Positions 21,052-32,099 of a stretch of DNA of 64,000 nt are shown in pieces. The notes beneath the pieces are model-generated. The model searched no databases, had not been told where the DNA came from, and saw only the letters and a program-made list of their open reading frames with translations. The number at the start of each line of letters is the position of its first letter. Position 1 is the stretch's first letter. This stretch comes from Adiantum capillus-veneris (Eukaryota; Streptophyta; Polypodiopsida; Polypodiales; Pteridaceae): positions 141,514,640 to 141,578,639 of the forward strand of contig CM043955.1 of assembly GCA_014529385.2 (NCBI GenBank), read 5' to 3'. Made by a program: the position numbers and the translations under genes.

Positions 21052-22003
21052 ATGTCTTTCGACACTCGCACGGGTTCTTCTTCTTCAACGAGGTCTACAA
21101 CCATTGTGGAAAATGATCCAAAATCTTCTAAGTGTGGAGATAGCAACACAACCACTCAACCAACGACATCAGAAATCATGATCATGGCATACTTGGGATC
21201 GTTGCAAGAGACTGTAAACAAACAAGGTGAAGACTTACGATCACTTGCAATAATGGAGAATGGCATGCTAAGGGTACATGTGGTTGAGAATGAGAATCTC
21301 AAGAGGACACTTGAGATGCAAACAACACATTTGATACAACTTGAAGAGAAAGTCAAGGAATGTAAAGGCTCTCTTGTGGACTTGAATGCTTTGAAGGAGC
21401 ACATGAGCAAAGTAGAGCATGACCATGTATTGAAAGAGGAGAAATTTGACACCATGAGCCGGGATGTATGAGACATGAAAAATGTATGTACAAACAAGTC
21501 TTGGGTTGATATGTGGTAACAATGTGGTTCCTAAATCCTCATTCATGCAAGCTATGGTTCAAACAAAGAATGTTGAGAATGTGGATGTGGAGGAGTTAAA
21601 GGAACGGGAGCCACGTTCCAAGAACATTGCTATTTGTGGAGTTGTCAAAAAGAAGTTAGAGATGCCTCCTTCTCTTGCCATCGTTATCGAATATTTCTTC
21701 AAAACCCACTTAGGCATGTTCGGTGTTATGATCTATGGAGCACATAGAGTGGGTAAGCAAGGAGCTCCTCGCTCGGGAGAAGGGCCAATTGTATGCACCA
21801 TACCGAATGAGACCAAAGAAAATATTATCCTTGATAATAATTGGATCTATTTGAGGAATAAAAAATGTTTTGTATGTGAATATTGCACTACTAAGCAACA
21901 AAATATGCATCGCAAGGCATATAAGAAAAAGAATAAGAGAAACAAGGAGATCTCTCACGAAGAAAATGTGCCCATTGAGGAGGCGAGTCCCTCGAGCCAA
22001 TAG
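21052..22003 (+). pseudogene. LINE ORF1 (nucleic-acid-binding protein) pseudogene
   Basis: The first part (21052-21471) is Ser/Thr-rich, then a heptad-like coiled coil (LKRTLEMQTTHLIQLEEKVK, DLNALKEHMSKVEHD). After a TGA (probably from CGA) at about 21469 and a one-base shift near 21510, the frame resumes to 22003. There EREPRSKNIAICGV, FFKTHLG, AHRVGKQG, GPIVCT and LRNKKCFV follow the pattern of LINE-type ORF1 RNA-recognition domains, ending in a Lys-rich tail. ORF1 proteins coat LINE RNA. Identification is by pattern and by the adjoining endonuclease. Confidence 0.65.
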
Positions 22004-22033
22004 GGATACGTGATCTATGAGGCCGAGCTACAA

Positions 22034-23215
22034 TTGAAAATATGCTTTTGAAATTGCAATGGATACCCATGGAATGTGGGGGTTCACATTGATGAACAAC
22101 TAAGCAAAGTTGATGTTGTACTTCTTGTTAAAACTTGGGAGCATGATACACAAAGGATTAATGGCTTGGAGATTACAATGTACATTCATTGATGTGGTCA
22201 AAGAATCTCAAGCAACGAAGAGGGCAAGGAGGGGTAGAATGTATGGTTAAGAAAGGATTGAAAGATTTTGTATCAATTGTGAAATATGACAAGTACAAAC
22301 GTTATGTATGGCTTAAAATTATGACACCAAAAAGAGTGCCCATTTTGTAGCCAGTTGCTACATTCCTCATCACGATTCCCCTTTTTATGCTTGCATGGAT
22401 AGAGATTGGCCATTTTTTAATTTAGAAGAGTACATTGTTTATTTCAAAGACAAAGTTGATGTTATTGTATTTGGGGATATGAATGCTCGCACAAAAACAT
22501 TGCAACATGATACTCAAAAAATTTGATATGCCATACATTTCAAGGGAGTTGGAGGAAGTTCACTTATATGATTGTACTTCAATGAATGAGAAAGAGCCGG
22601 ATCACTATGGAAAGTTAATTTTACACATGTGTAATAGCACGGGTATGCTCATTGCCAATAATGTATCTTTGTGGAGTGGAACCAATGGATCTACATGTAA
22701 AAAACATAATGGGGATAGTGTAATTGACTATATGCTACTCTCCAAAGCCATCATGTATCGCATAAAGAGTTTTATGTTTGACCAAAGGACCTCGGAATTA
22801 GATCATTGGATCTTATGTATTGACCTTGCATGTGGAGAAGCAACTAAGCATGATAATCTCAACCAAAGGGAAGAGAAGTTATCACTATGTATGGATTTCA
22901 AAGGGCACCAATGGACATTTAAATGGCTGAGCAAAAGTTATGGATGAAAAAGCTTTAATATGACGCACCATTGAAAACTAAATCGGAAGCTTGCAAGAAA
23001 GTTATTTGTTCTTGTGCCAAAGAATGCCTTGCCATAAAGCATCGCCATGGTATCAACAAAGATAGATCACACAAAAGGTGGTTTGATAAAGAATGTCAAG
23101 ATGCTCGAAAGTCCTTCATAAAGCTTGATGCAACTATGGACAAAAACAACTATCAAAGTCATTTGCATACATACAAGGCATTGATTCAAAAGAAGAGAAG
23201 AAGATGGAAAGTAAA
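22034..23215 (+). pseudogene. LINE endonuclease domain (EEP family) pseudogene, truncated before RT
   Basis: Fragments in shifting frames: FWNCNGYPW and DVVLLVKTWE (start of the nuclease), GVECMVKKG region, GDMNAR (22471-22490; the catalytic Asp/Asn motif), GDSVIDYML (22710-22737) and SELDHW (His motif). After that HKRWFDKECQDARKSF matches the linker usual between LINE endonuclease and reverse transcriptase. Homology stops at KKRRRWK near 23210. The endonuclease would nick target DNA to prime reverse transcription. At least four stops or frameshifts are present. Confidence 0.75.
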
Positions 23216-23565
23216 TCAACAACCTACGTTGCATTTATACATCCGTATAAAAAAAATTGTACGTATATATTGGTATTATACATTGTATACCTGTATTATA
23301 CGCGTATCTTCAAACAAACCATATTTCGGTCGAATTATATTTTGATCAAACACTATTTTGATCAAAATATATTTCAATCAAAATACTATTTGATTTATTA
23401 AAAAAAGGCACCGCAACAATTCGAACGAACTGTCATGACATTGACATCGTCCATAGAGACACAGAGAGAGAGTAGAGACAGTGACATCGTTGATAGTAGC
23501 AATAGTGACATCGCGATAGTCAGGTAATGTCTTCTACTGCTTTTTTATGGTTTTTTGTGTGAAGA
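23216..23565. other. No gene supported
   Basis: AT-rich DNA after the LINE break, with TTGATCAAAA/TTTTGATCAA-like palindromic words near 23340-23375. Confidence 0.45.
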
Positions 23566-23685
23566 TGTATTTGCTAGAGATGTTGTTGTGGAGTTTTGCT
23601 CGCACCTCAGTGTTATTTTGTAGGTTGTATTTGCTAGCACTGTTGTTGTGGAGCTTTGCTCACACCTCCATGTTAGTTTGCAAGT
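23566..23685. repeat. 60-bp tandem duplication bordering the satellite
   Basis: Copies 23566-23625 and 23626-23685 share TGTATTTGCTAG, TGTTGTTGTGGAG and TTTGCTC.CACCTC. Their length is close to the satellite unit that follows, so they may be diverged monomers. Confidence 0.75.
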
Positions 23686-23699
23686 TTGTCACTCTCTTT

Positions 23700-24685
23700 G
23701 GCTATGTTGACCCCCATGTCACACTAGAAAGAGAGAGAGTTTAGACACCTGTCCTTGGCTGTGTTGATCCTTGTGGCACACTGCAAGGGGGATTAGACTT
23801 TAGACTCTTTGTCCTTGACTATTGTTGACCTCCGTGTCGCACTGCAGGGAGTAGCTTAGGATGTGCAATTAGATTTTCCATCTCTGGTTGTTGCTGACCA
23901 CCAAGTCGCACTGCAGGGAGGGATTCTCTATCTTACATCCTTTCTTCCTGGTTGTTGCTGACCATTGCGTCGCACTACAGGAAGATTGGGTTCAATAGAT
24001 TCTTTGTCTCTAACTGTTTGCTGACCACTGTGTCACACTGCAAGGAGGGATTCAGGATTTTTAAATCCTTTGTTCTTGGATGTTGTTGGCCATAACGTCG
24101 CATTGCAAGAAGATTGGATTTAATAGATTCTTCATCTCTGTCTGGTGTTGACCACCGTGTCACACTGCAAGGAGGGATTTAGGGTTGTCAAATCCTTTGT
24201 TCTTGGTTGTTGATGACCATCACATCGCACTGCAAGAAGATTGGATTCAATGGATTCCTCATCTCTGGTTATTGTTGACCACCGTGTCGCACTGCAGGGA
24301 GGGATTTAGGGTTTTTAAATCCTTTGTTCTTAGTTGTTGCTGACCATCACATCGCACTGCAAAAATGATTGGATTTAATAGATTCTTCGTGTCTGGTTGT
24401 CACTGACCACCGTGCCGCACTGTAGGGAGGGATAGATATCTTACATCCTTTACTCCTGGCTGTTACTGACCATCACGTCACACTGCAAGTTGATTGGATT
24501 TAATAAATTTCTCGTCTCTAGCTGTTGTTGACCATCGTGTTGCACTGCAGAGAGGGGCTAGGTATTTTAAATCCTTCATCCCTGACTACTACTGACTACC
24601 ACGTTGCACTGCAAGGAGATTGGTATTATATGCTTTTTTGTCTTTGGTTGTTGCTGACCACCGCGTCACACTATAGGAAGGAGTT
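23700..24685. repeat. Dimeric ~63-bp satellite, about 16 monomers
   Basis: Sixteen monomers are marked by GYTGACCAYCRYRTCGCACTGCA, starting about 23706 and ending about 24680, roughly 63 bp apart. Two types alternate: one continues GGGAGGGATTTAGGGTTTTTAAATCC, the other AGAAGATTGGATTTAATAGATTC, giving a ~126-bp dimer. Divergence between units is moderate. No coding sense across the array. Confidence 0.9.
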
Positions 24686-25317
24686 ATATATGGTTAGATC
24701 TTTCATTGATGGTTGTTATTACTATTTATGAAATGTTTTTGTTTAGAACTATTTACAATCATATACGTCAAATTTATATCTATTCTAGATCTACTTTACT
24801 TATGTTTGCTTCAAGTATTTTCAGGCTTCAGTCATGGTAGAGACAAAGTTAATGTATCACATGGCAAAATCATTTGTGATGCTCTAGTTTTATCTCTCTA
24901 TGGAGCTTCAGGCGATCATTTGTGTTGAGCATTTGATCCACTACAGGCAAAGTTCGATGATTTTGTGATTGAACTTGTGGAATAGTGCATTCCCTGTTTC
25001 ATTTGACCCAACTTTGTGCACTAATGGAGTAATGCATAGCACAGTAAAGCAATTATTGGGCCAGGTCACGAGAAGCTTTGAGAGTATGGTTCATCCAAAA
25101 ATCAAAGCCAAATCTTGAATCAAAGAGCGAATGCAGCTTGTGGCACAACTACATTCAAAAATTTTTGAAGAGCAAGGATAAGGTCAAACGCTCTTCAAAA
25201 CATCCTAGGAAAGAGGAGGATGTGCCTCCTCCTTCAGGTGCCGAGCCCTTAGCTATACACATGGATGATACTACATGTCCTCCTGTCCTACACTTACTTG
25301 GGGATCATTCTATCTTT
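24686..25317. other. No clear gene; possible 5' part of the kinase-like relic
   Basis: Short runs such as GFSHGRDKVNVSHGKIICDA and FDPLQAKFDDFVIELVE can be read in changing frames and might belong to the N-terminal part of the kinase-like pseudogene that follows. I cannot assign them. Confidence 0.3.
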
Positions 25318-25860
25318 CACTTGCAAGCACCCGAATTAGGTGAAGGAGGTTTTGCAAATGTGAATAGTTTTAGTGGCCAATCCTCTCTTCAAAGATCATG
25401 TCTATGCGGCAAAGATTTACAAGGACCAGATAGGAAGCAAGCTGACATTACAAACAGTGCTAGAGGAAGTAACTACTACTACTGTTCAGCATCGTGGCAT
25501 GATATTGCCCCGTGCTCTTGTTTGTTATAGAAAAATGATTATGTTGATCTTCAAGCTTTGGAATGAAGGTCACCTTGAGCATTGGATTCAAGCATGTCAT
25601 CATGATGGAAGCAAGCCTGCAATCAAAGAGTTTCAGCACACATCTAGAATTGTACAATAGTTCATAGACAACATTTTGCTGATTTGCAACGCTTTTCTAT
25701 AGACGATGAAATTTGAGCATAGTCATGACTTCATTCACAACGATCTACACATAGAAATATTCTATTACATCTTGGCGAACGAGGAGTGTATGCTGGGATC
25801 ACGGACTGGGAATGAAGTACACCATCAAACACTTCGACAACATTTCCCAAGCTGCCAAAT
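25318..25860 (+). pseudogene. Degenerate protein-kinase-like pseudogene
   Basis: In successive frames, kinase landmarks occur in the right order: a Gly-rich loop GEGGFANV (about 25339-25362), VYAAKIYK with an invariant-type Lys (about 25398-25420), a hydrophobic stretch LIFKLWNEGHLEHWIQ (about 25540-25600), FIHNDLH (about 25730-25750) at the catalytic-loop position, and GITDWE (about 25797-25815) at the DFG position. HND and DW instead of HRD and DFG mark a divergent family. Frameshifts lie between 25362 and 25398 and again after 25660, with in-frame stops. Activity is excluded in this copy. Confidence 0.55.
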
Positions 25861-25950
25861 CTCAACCATCAAACTAGAGCTTAATTCAGCAAGATTCTGC
25901 ATAGACTGCCCCTGAAAATAAAAACACCAATCCTCTTCCTTTCACCAAAG

Positions 25951-25954
<4 letters not shown>

Positions 25955-25982
<28 letters not shown>
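25955..25982. repeat. (AT)n microsatellite
   Basis: About 14 AT repeats. Confidence 0.95.
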
Positions 25983-25989
<7 letters not shown>

Positions 25990-26048
25990 CATATATTCTT
26001 AAATGCTTGGTTGTGTGTATTACAGAGCCCTTTGAGGTTCTCAAGCGT

Positions 26049-26244
26049 AAATTTTTACGAAATGTAAACAAACATCTTGCCAGTGGAAAATTCTCCAAAC
26101 CCATAGATAGGCCTAAAATATGTGATTCAAGCCTTTGTTTGAATGGAAATTTTTATGAAATGTAAACAAACATCTTGCCAATGGAAATTTCTCCAAGCCC
26201 TTAGATAGACATAAAACATGGGATTTAAGCCTTTGTTTGAATGG
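26049..26244. repeat. 98-bp tandem duplication
   Basis: Copies 26049-26146 and 26147-26244 share AAATTTTTA.GAAATGTAAA, CATCTTGCCA and AAGCCTTTGTTTGAATGG, with about a dozen differences. Confidence 0.85.
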
Positions 26245-26515
26245 AGCCCATAATGCTGGCTATCATGTTCTAACCAAATCTGGCTTGAGGCCTGTTGATG
26301 ATTAGACCAGTAACAATATTTTTTGTCATTAATGGTGTGCAATGTGTGGTGATATTTCAAACTAGAGCTTTAATTGTATTTTTAGTTATGTCTTTAAAGT
26401 TCTTCAAATTAGGGTTTTAAAGTATTTCAAGTTGGATTGCTTAAATCCTCTAAACCATCTCTCTTTTCTAAGTGCTAAGGCTTCCCATATTAAGTTTATT
26501 GTTTTGCATTTCAAG

Positions 26516-27236
26516 TATGGAAGATATTGCTCCCCACCAGAATACACAGTACCCTAATGATCCTTTCCTTAATCACACATTGACACAACAAATTCACAAA
26601 GAGGAAGAGATTCAGGTGGCTCAACAAGATCTTAGCGCTTCGGGTGCGTCCCAAGAAGACGAATCAAAACTTCAAGGGGAGCCACTAAATTACAGGGAAT
26701 GCAGACAGCTATGCCAAATATTTTTTTATGCAATACATTATTTTGAGTTGGTGGAAACGCTAAGGCTTTCGCTCCCTTGAAAGTTTCAGATTTGCAACAC
26801 ATTGTCCTCGTGAGAAATATCCTTTCAAGATCTATCCAAGTATACAGATTGCCACCAAATAATAATCAAGTGGTAATTTACTTTGTGCAACAATGCTATT
26901 CCTAATGTATTGCGGCTCAAAGTAGATTGGAATGATCGTCCCACTATAGGAGGTGTCAGCAAGGGACGCCAAGTCGAGAAGATTCATGCACGTGAAGCCA
27001 ATCAAGAAGACCCTCCTTGCAAGACAGGTTACATATATTTTCCCAAAGAAACCGCAGTCATTGAGAAGCTCACAACCCAAGGCGTGGATTTGGCAAGTCA
27101 AGGAGAGACCCTAGCCATGCTACATGCTCGTATAGCAGAGCTAGAAAGAAAGTTTGCATGGTACGAGGCAAGATATGGGCATGTAATCAAAGAAGAGATA
27201 GGCAATGTGGGTCCAAGTGATTCATTCTCAATTTAA
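26516..27236 (+). pseudogene. Unrecognised coding remnants (two frames)
   Basis: A frame opening MEDIAPHQNTQYPNDPF (26516-26780) is rich in Gln, Glu and Asp. A second frame (26883-27236) reads VLRLKVDWNDRPTIGGVSKG, GYIYFPKETAVIEKL and a coiled-coil-like AMLHARIAELERKFAWYEAR, then stops. A frame between them reads RFATHCPREKYPFKIYPS. They look like parts of one decayed protein, possibly continuing the kinase-like relic upstream, but I do not recognise the family. Confidence 0.35.
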
Positions 27237-27479
27237 AATTTTGCGTATCTGATCTTTTAGGGGATCTAGCCCATGCTTTAAATTAAATCTTTCAAATAAT
27301 AATGCGGTCTTTTTGTATCTTAAATCTCAAGATTTGTAACTAAAACCTCTTTTTGATAAGTAAATCTCTATTTGTTGGAACAATGAACATGTCAAATATA
27401 GTTGCAACTGTATAAGTTTTATACTCTCTCCCTCCCTCTTTCTGACAACGATAGAAAGAAGATGGAGAGAAAGAGAGAC

Positions 27480-27481
<2 letters not shown>

Positions 27482-27526
<45 letters not shown>
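27482..27526. repeat. (GA)n microsatellite
   Basis: About 22 GA repeats, preceded by related purine-rich DNA. Confidence 0.95.
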
Positions 27527-27528
<2 letters not shown>

Positions 27529-27599
27529 AAGAGAGATTGTGAAGCTAAACTCCACACAAATTTTGCATTACAAAATTAATTGAGAATATAGTACAAACT

Positions 27600-29003
27600 T
27601 TATAGCTCATCCGTCCCCTCAATCACATGCACCATGTCATCAATTTCTTCGACATCTGAACATTCCATATCGATATCTTTTGAGTTCCATTCCATTTCAT
27701 CATCGAACTTGAGCTCATTTGCAATTGCTTTTTGTGTTTGAAAGCGTACAAATCTTTCTTCTGTGGAACGTGTGGCTAGATTTGCTGCTCATGCATAAGT
27801 CGCATGTTACAAAATACATACACCAAGTCCGCAGCTCGTTTAGGACTTAATCAATTTTGTTTTTTAGTATGCAAAGCAAATGAAGACCAATTTCTTTTAC
27901 AGCTACCACTTGAGGCGGCAACAAACAATACTCTGACAGCCACATGTTGGAGTTCCACTTTTTCTCCACCGTACTCTTTCCACCAAATTGGTGCGCTCAT
28001 CATCTTGATAGCATCTATATGCCAAGGATCCCCAAAGTAGCCATGCAACAAAGACATAAGACTTTCTTTCTAGTAGCCAGTAGACAAAGGAAAGGCTACC
28101 CCTTCTCTACTAATATATGCCTTCTTCTGTGTGTATGCTACCTATCCATCCACATTGCCTAATAGTTGGGCACACACTTGCTTGAAATCACTGATCACTT
28201 CATTATTTGAAGATTGATCATGCATCTAGAATTTGGGATCTAAGATGAACCCTCCTCCATGTAAAGGAGTATGTAGCTACTCCAATCGTCTTTTGACAAA
28301 CGACATCATCATGGCTTTCTCTTTTCTTGCATAAGATGTATAGTCTTTTAACTTTCAAGAGGCGTCATGCATGTATCAGTAAACCCGTCCAAAGATGAAG
28401 ACTTCTTTGTCCACTAATCACATCAGATGAGTGAAGGGTTCTATGAACGTAACAATTTTGTCTACATTTCTCCAAAAAACAAGAGAGTTTACAAGCTGAT
28501 AGCATTTGGAAGCAGCTGGTTCATACTTGGGATATTTAAGATGTACAGTCTTTTAACTTTCAAGAGGCGTCATGCATGTATCAGTAAACCCGTCCAAAGA
28601 TGAAGGCTTCTTTGTCCACTAATCACATCATATGAGTGAAGGGTTCTATGAAAGTAACAATTTTGTCTACATTTCTCAAAAAAACAAGAGAGTTTACAAG
28701 ATGATAGCATTTGGAAACAGCTGCTTCATACTTGGGATACTTATCAAACCAAATATCCCATCTTCTATTTGTCACTGTTTCAACAAGGGTTGCTTTTAAC
28801 ATGATGTAGTGTAGAGAGAACGTAATACGCTGTCGCAAAATGGATCACACAAAAAATCAGTAAATTTTTTGTTAGGGACTTTGTTCTAAATAAAGCGTAA
28901 GAAAATGAATTCTCTCTTATAAATCTCACCAAGTGGTTTGCATCTAGAAGAGTTGTTTTAATAGAAGGAACTTTTCTAAAGTCCTTTAAGAGAAGATTCA
29001 AAA
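27600..29003 (-). pseudogene. hAT-family DNA transposase pseudogene (5'-truncated)
   Basis: Read on the minus strand, fragments follow plant hAT transposases: NLLLKDFRKVPSIKT, LVRFIRENS, FATAYYVL, then TNRRWDIWFD, FIEPFTHMM, LVDKE.FIFGRVY.YMHDAS and YISREGVAFP. Next comes the C-terminal dimerisation region with WWKEYGGEKVELQHVAVRVL, SSGSCKRNWSSFALHTKK, LSPKRAADLVYVFCNMRL and an acidic tail ending at the TAA at 27600-27602. hAT transposases cut and paste their element. The N-terminal zinc-finger part is missing beyond about 29003, and there are many stops, frameshifts and an internal 205-bp duplication. No terminal inverted repeats were recognised. Confidence 0.85.
28333..28742. repeat. 205-bp tandem duplication inside the hAT relic
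   Basis: Copies 28333-28537 and 28538-28742 both run from AAGATGTA.AGTCTTTTAAC to TTCATACTTGGGATA. The duplication repeats the part of the transposase containing the FIEPFTH and LVDKE motifs. Confidence 0.85.
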
Positions 29004-29302
29004 TGGAGAAGAGTCAAATGGATTGTGCATACTATGCTCACTGAAAGTTCGAGAGTTTGAGTACCACACTCTACTAGAGTGCTTAGTTTTTTGTCACATC
29101 CAAACTTGCTTATCTCACATTTTCGAATTCAGCCATAATTTAGACCTACACACTCTCCTCTCCCATCCACAATGTGGGCTCTCTATTGCGACTCTCATCA
29201 CCACAATTTTGGAGCATTGAGAGTCACTCATCAGCCATACACATACTACATCACATGTAACTTTGGTTTCATAGGTCATATTTGACCTTCGAGAATGATA
29301 AT

Positions 29303-29306
<4 letters not shown>
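29004..29306. other. No gene supported
   Basis: Nothing recognised upstream (minus sense) of the hAT break. Confidence 0.45.
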
Positions 29307-29385
<79 letters not shown>

Positions 29386-29390
29386 ATATA

Positions 29391-29422
<32 letters not shown>
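29307..29422. repeat. (TC)n(TA)n compound microsatellite
   Basis: TC tract followed by about 40 TA repeats with a few TCTATATA interruptions. Confidence 0.95.
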
Positions 29423-29425
<3 letters not shown>

Positions 29426-29587
29426 TTTTTTTTGCTCTCCGTATTTGCCATAGTGAGCCACCTCACCCAAGGAAAATAACTTTAACCCTATGGATATCCT
29501 CACATTTCCATTGTACATAGACGTGTGTGAGTTAAGAAACTTTTCCCATATCTCCTTACAAACCTGGGCTACTTGAGCCAAAATAAA

Positions 29588-29645
29588 AATAAATAAATAA
29601 ATAAATAAAGAAATAAATAAATAAATAAATAAATAAATAAATATA
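29588..29645. repeat. (AAAT)n microsatellite
   Basis: About 14 AAAT/ATAA units with one AAAG interruption. Confidence 0.95.
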
Positions 29646-30517
29646 TATCATGGACTTTTTGTGTGTAAATATTTAATTGTATATAGGGCCTAAATATAGG
29701 GATTTTTTATTATAATTAATTTTATATTTACTTAAATATATTACCTAGGTGTGTGTTATTTGCTAAAGTATGCTATATACATTGACTCACCATTACCGTG
29801 ATTTTTTTACCATTGTGTATTCCCACTATTTTATAAATAAACCTTTTTGTCTAACCCTCTCTAAATTTTGGTGAGACTCCACCCCAACCCAAGTCATAAA
29901 AAACTAGTTTTATTTGTGTGAATATATTTTCACTAAAGTGATTTTTTGTTTTTATAATGATTCTTTTTGTCACTCTCATAAATTAAAACACCAAAAATAT
30001 TCATCTTTTTATAGTAGCCTCATAATGAGAGATACTTTTTTAGGTCGACCACTTTATATTTTTTCTACCCATATTATTTTATTTTCATATTTACATATTT
30101 TTAGACCACTCAATATTTGATTTTTTAAGTTGTATTATTCAATTATATCATGACCTCAACAATATCTTTACTTATAGACCCACAAAATAAGGTCAAAGAT
30201 ATGTTGCATGCATGCATGCATTATGGAGGGCTCACTCTTGGAGGCATTCAAAGGAATCATCCAGAGAGGGACCTCACAAAGACTTTGTGCAGTGGAAGAA
30301 GACAGTCGGATTTGTAGATTTTTCTTATGTCCACCTCCACTCCAAATTTGATAAAGTCATCAAAAGACAAAATTTAGCCTACGAGTTGAATAATTGTCTC
30401 AAAGTTTTTCAGGATTTTTAAATCTACCACCGGTGAGATATGATTTTTTGGTGGACCTCAGTTTGCCTACTTTTTTCTCATAGATCACCATAGTCTTCTC
30501 TCACCTCCTTTCACACT

Positions 30518-30520
<3 letters not shown>
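29646..30520. other. No gene supported
   Basis: AT-rich DNA with a (GCAT)n run near 30206-30221. Nothing recognised. Confidence 0.45.

Positions 30521-30582
<62 letters not shown>
30521..30582. repeat. (AC)n microsatellite
   Basis: Thirty-one AC repeats, pure. Confidence 0.97.
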
Positions 30583-30584
<2 letters not shown>

Positions 30585-30797
30585 ATTTCTCTCCATACCT
30601 CAATCAAACCTACACGTTCCATGGTTTCTCTCACCCTATTCACCATTGTCAGTTCTCTCTCACCTCCATAGCTTTCATTCTCTAATTCTACAATCCTATG
30701 CACTCCCCTATCTCTCCATAATATATATGGAAATATTACCATTTTCTCTTCACCCATTTAAAACCCCAAAAAATCAACAAAAATAACTCAAGATTAA

Positions 30798-32095
30798 CAC
30801 TAGAATGGTAACAGGACACTTTTGTGTCCTGTTAAGTGACCATTTTGCTTGAATTATTTGAAGAGTATGAAAATGAATTTCTAGGTGCTATATATCCACA
30901 AAGTTGCCTTATGAGCTGAAAAAAACTTAGCATTTTTTTTTGAGTATCGATCTCACCATTAACCTTACTCTTGCACAACATTTTTGAACCTAAATTGTGT
31001 GAAAAAACGGGTCCTGTTTTTGGTTTTTTTTCAATTTTTGGCAACTATACCACTCTAAACTTCATGTTTGTGAGGTTTAGATGGCTAGAGGTTATGCCTT
31101 CATAGTTATCAACAGGTTTTGATGCTTGTAGGGAGAGCTAAGTGTTAAAATTGAAAGTTATGACCAATTTACAAGAATTGCATAATCCTATTTTTTGGCC
31201 AAAATTAGCACTTTTATGATTTTTTTGGTGGCTTTCTTGATATCCAAATTCAATTTTGATTGTGTAAGTGTAATGTATAACATAAATCTAATCTTCCTTG
31301 AGTTTTGGGGGACCTAATATGCTATATAGCATAGTATATGATGATGGTTGAGTTTTTTGATTGTTGAAGAATACGATACATTTTAGAGTAGCAAGTATAA
31401 CTTTCTCAATATTGCTAGTTTCTTAGGCCAATTGTGTGTATTTTGTAGGAAGTAACCATATCTAATCATAGACTACAAACTTGTCTAGATATTGAGTAGT
31501 TTCTATGGGTTTCTAGAGGTCATAATGCTAAACCCAGTTTTTTCATGTTTGCTGTATTTAGCACTTTATCATTGCCCCCAAGGTTCCATTTGTAAGAGAT
31601 CCATTATCCTTTTGACATGCTCCATGGCTCCTTTTGAATCCAGAGGCCCAAAGGGAACTAAGAAAACATGTATATAGTATATGTATTGAGCGTGACTATA
31701 GAAACTTTGATGATAGGTCCGCAGAATGGCAAAAATGCAACTTTTTTGTACCTATTTTTTTTGCCCAAAAAAAAATTAGTGAGGTAAAAGAAACCATATG
31801 TTTTGGTCACCAACCCATTGAAGTTAACGGGGCATTTTATCTCATGTCCTACAAAAATCTCCACTCTTATTTATATGCAATCAACCGTAAGAAATTGCTG
31901 TTTTGGGCAAAATGCTTGTAGTGACCAAGGGATGAGAAAAATTACAAGTTTATCATTTTTTCCATATGTAGTAGTTATTGAACTATAAGCTTATGAAAGG
32001 ATTTTTCAAAATGAGTGGATCTACTATGGTTTTGGAATTTTTTCCCAAAACCCTGAAAGGACACTTTTATGTCCTGTTAGGTTACCATTCTAGTG
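30798..32095. mobile_element. 1.3-kb terminal-inverted-repeat DNA transposon, TTAA-flanked, non-autonomous
   Basis: The ends are inverted copies of CACTAGAATGGTAAC, flanked by TTAA on both sides (30794-30797 and 32096-32099). Just inside each end lies a palindrome built on AGGACACTTTTGTGTCCT (ACAGGACAC..GTGTCCTGT on the left; a slightly decayed version on the right). TTAA flanks are typical of piggyBac-type targets, while the CACTA tip recalls CACTA elements, which usually make 3-bp duplications. The interior has no recognisable transposase, only short unassigned frames, so it would need an enzyme supplied elsewhere. Confidence 0.8.
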
Positions 32096-32099
32096 TTAA

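Larger units (their letters stand above)
21052..23215 (+). mobile_element. LINE (non-LTR retrotransposon) relic lacking reverse transcriptase
   Basis: Contains an ORF1 with coiled coil and RNA-binding-like part, followed by an apurinic-endonuclease domain and the start of the linker to reverse transcriptase, then breaks off. LINEs normally lose 5' sequence during integration, so loss of the 3' part implies a later deletion or rearrangement. Numerous stops and frameshifts make it inactive. Confidence 0.75.

Noticed and set aside
23700-24685. CRISPR-like regular spacing of repeats
   Set aside because: The spacers are themselves repeated (alternating monomers), and the context is a plant nuclear genome; it is a satellite.
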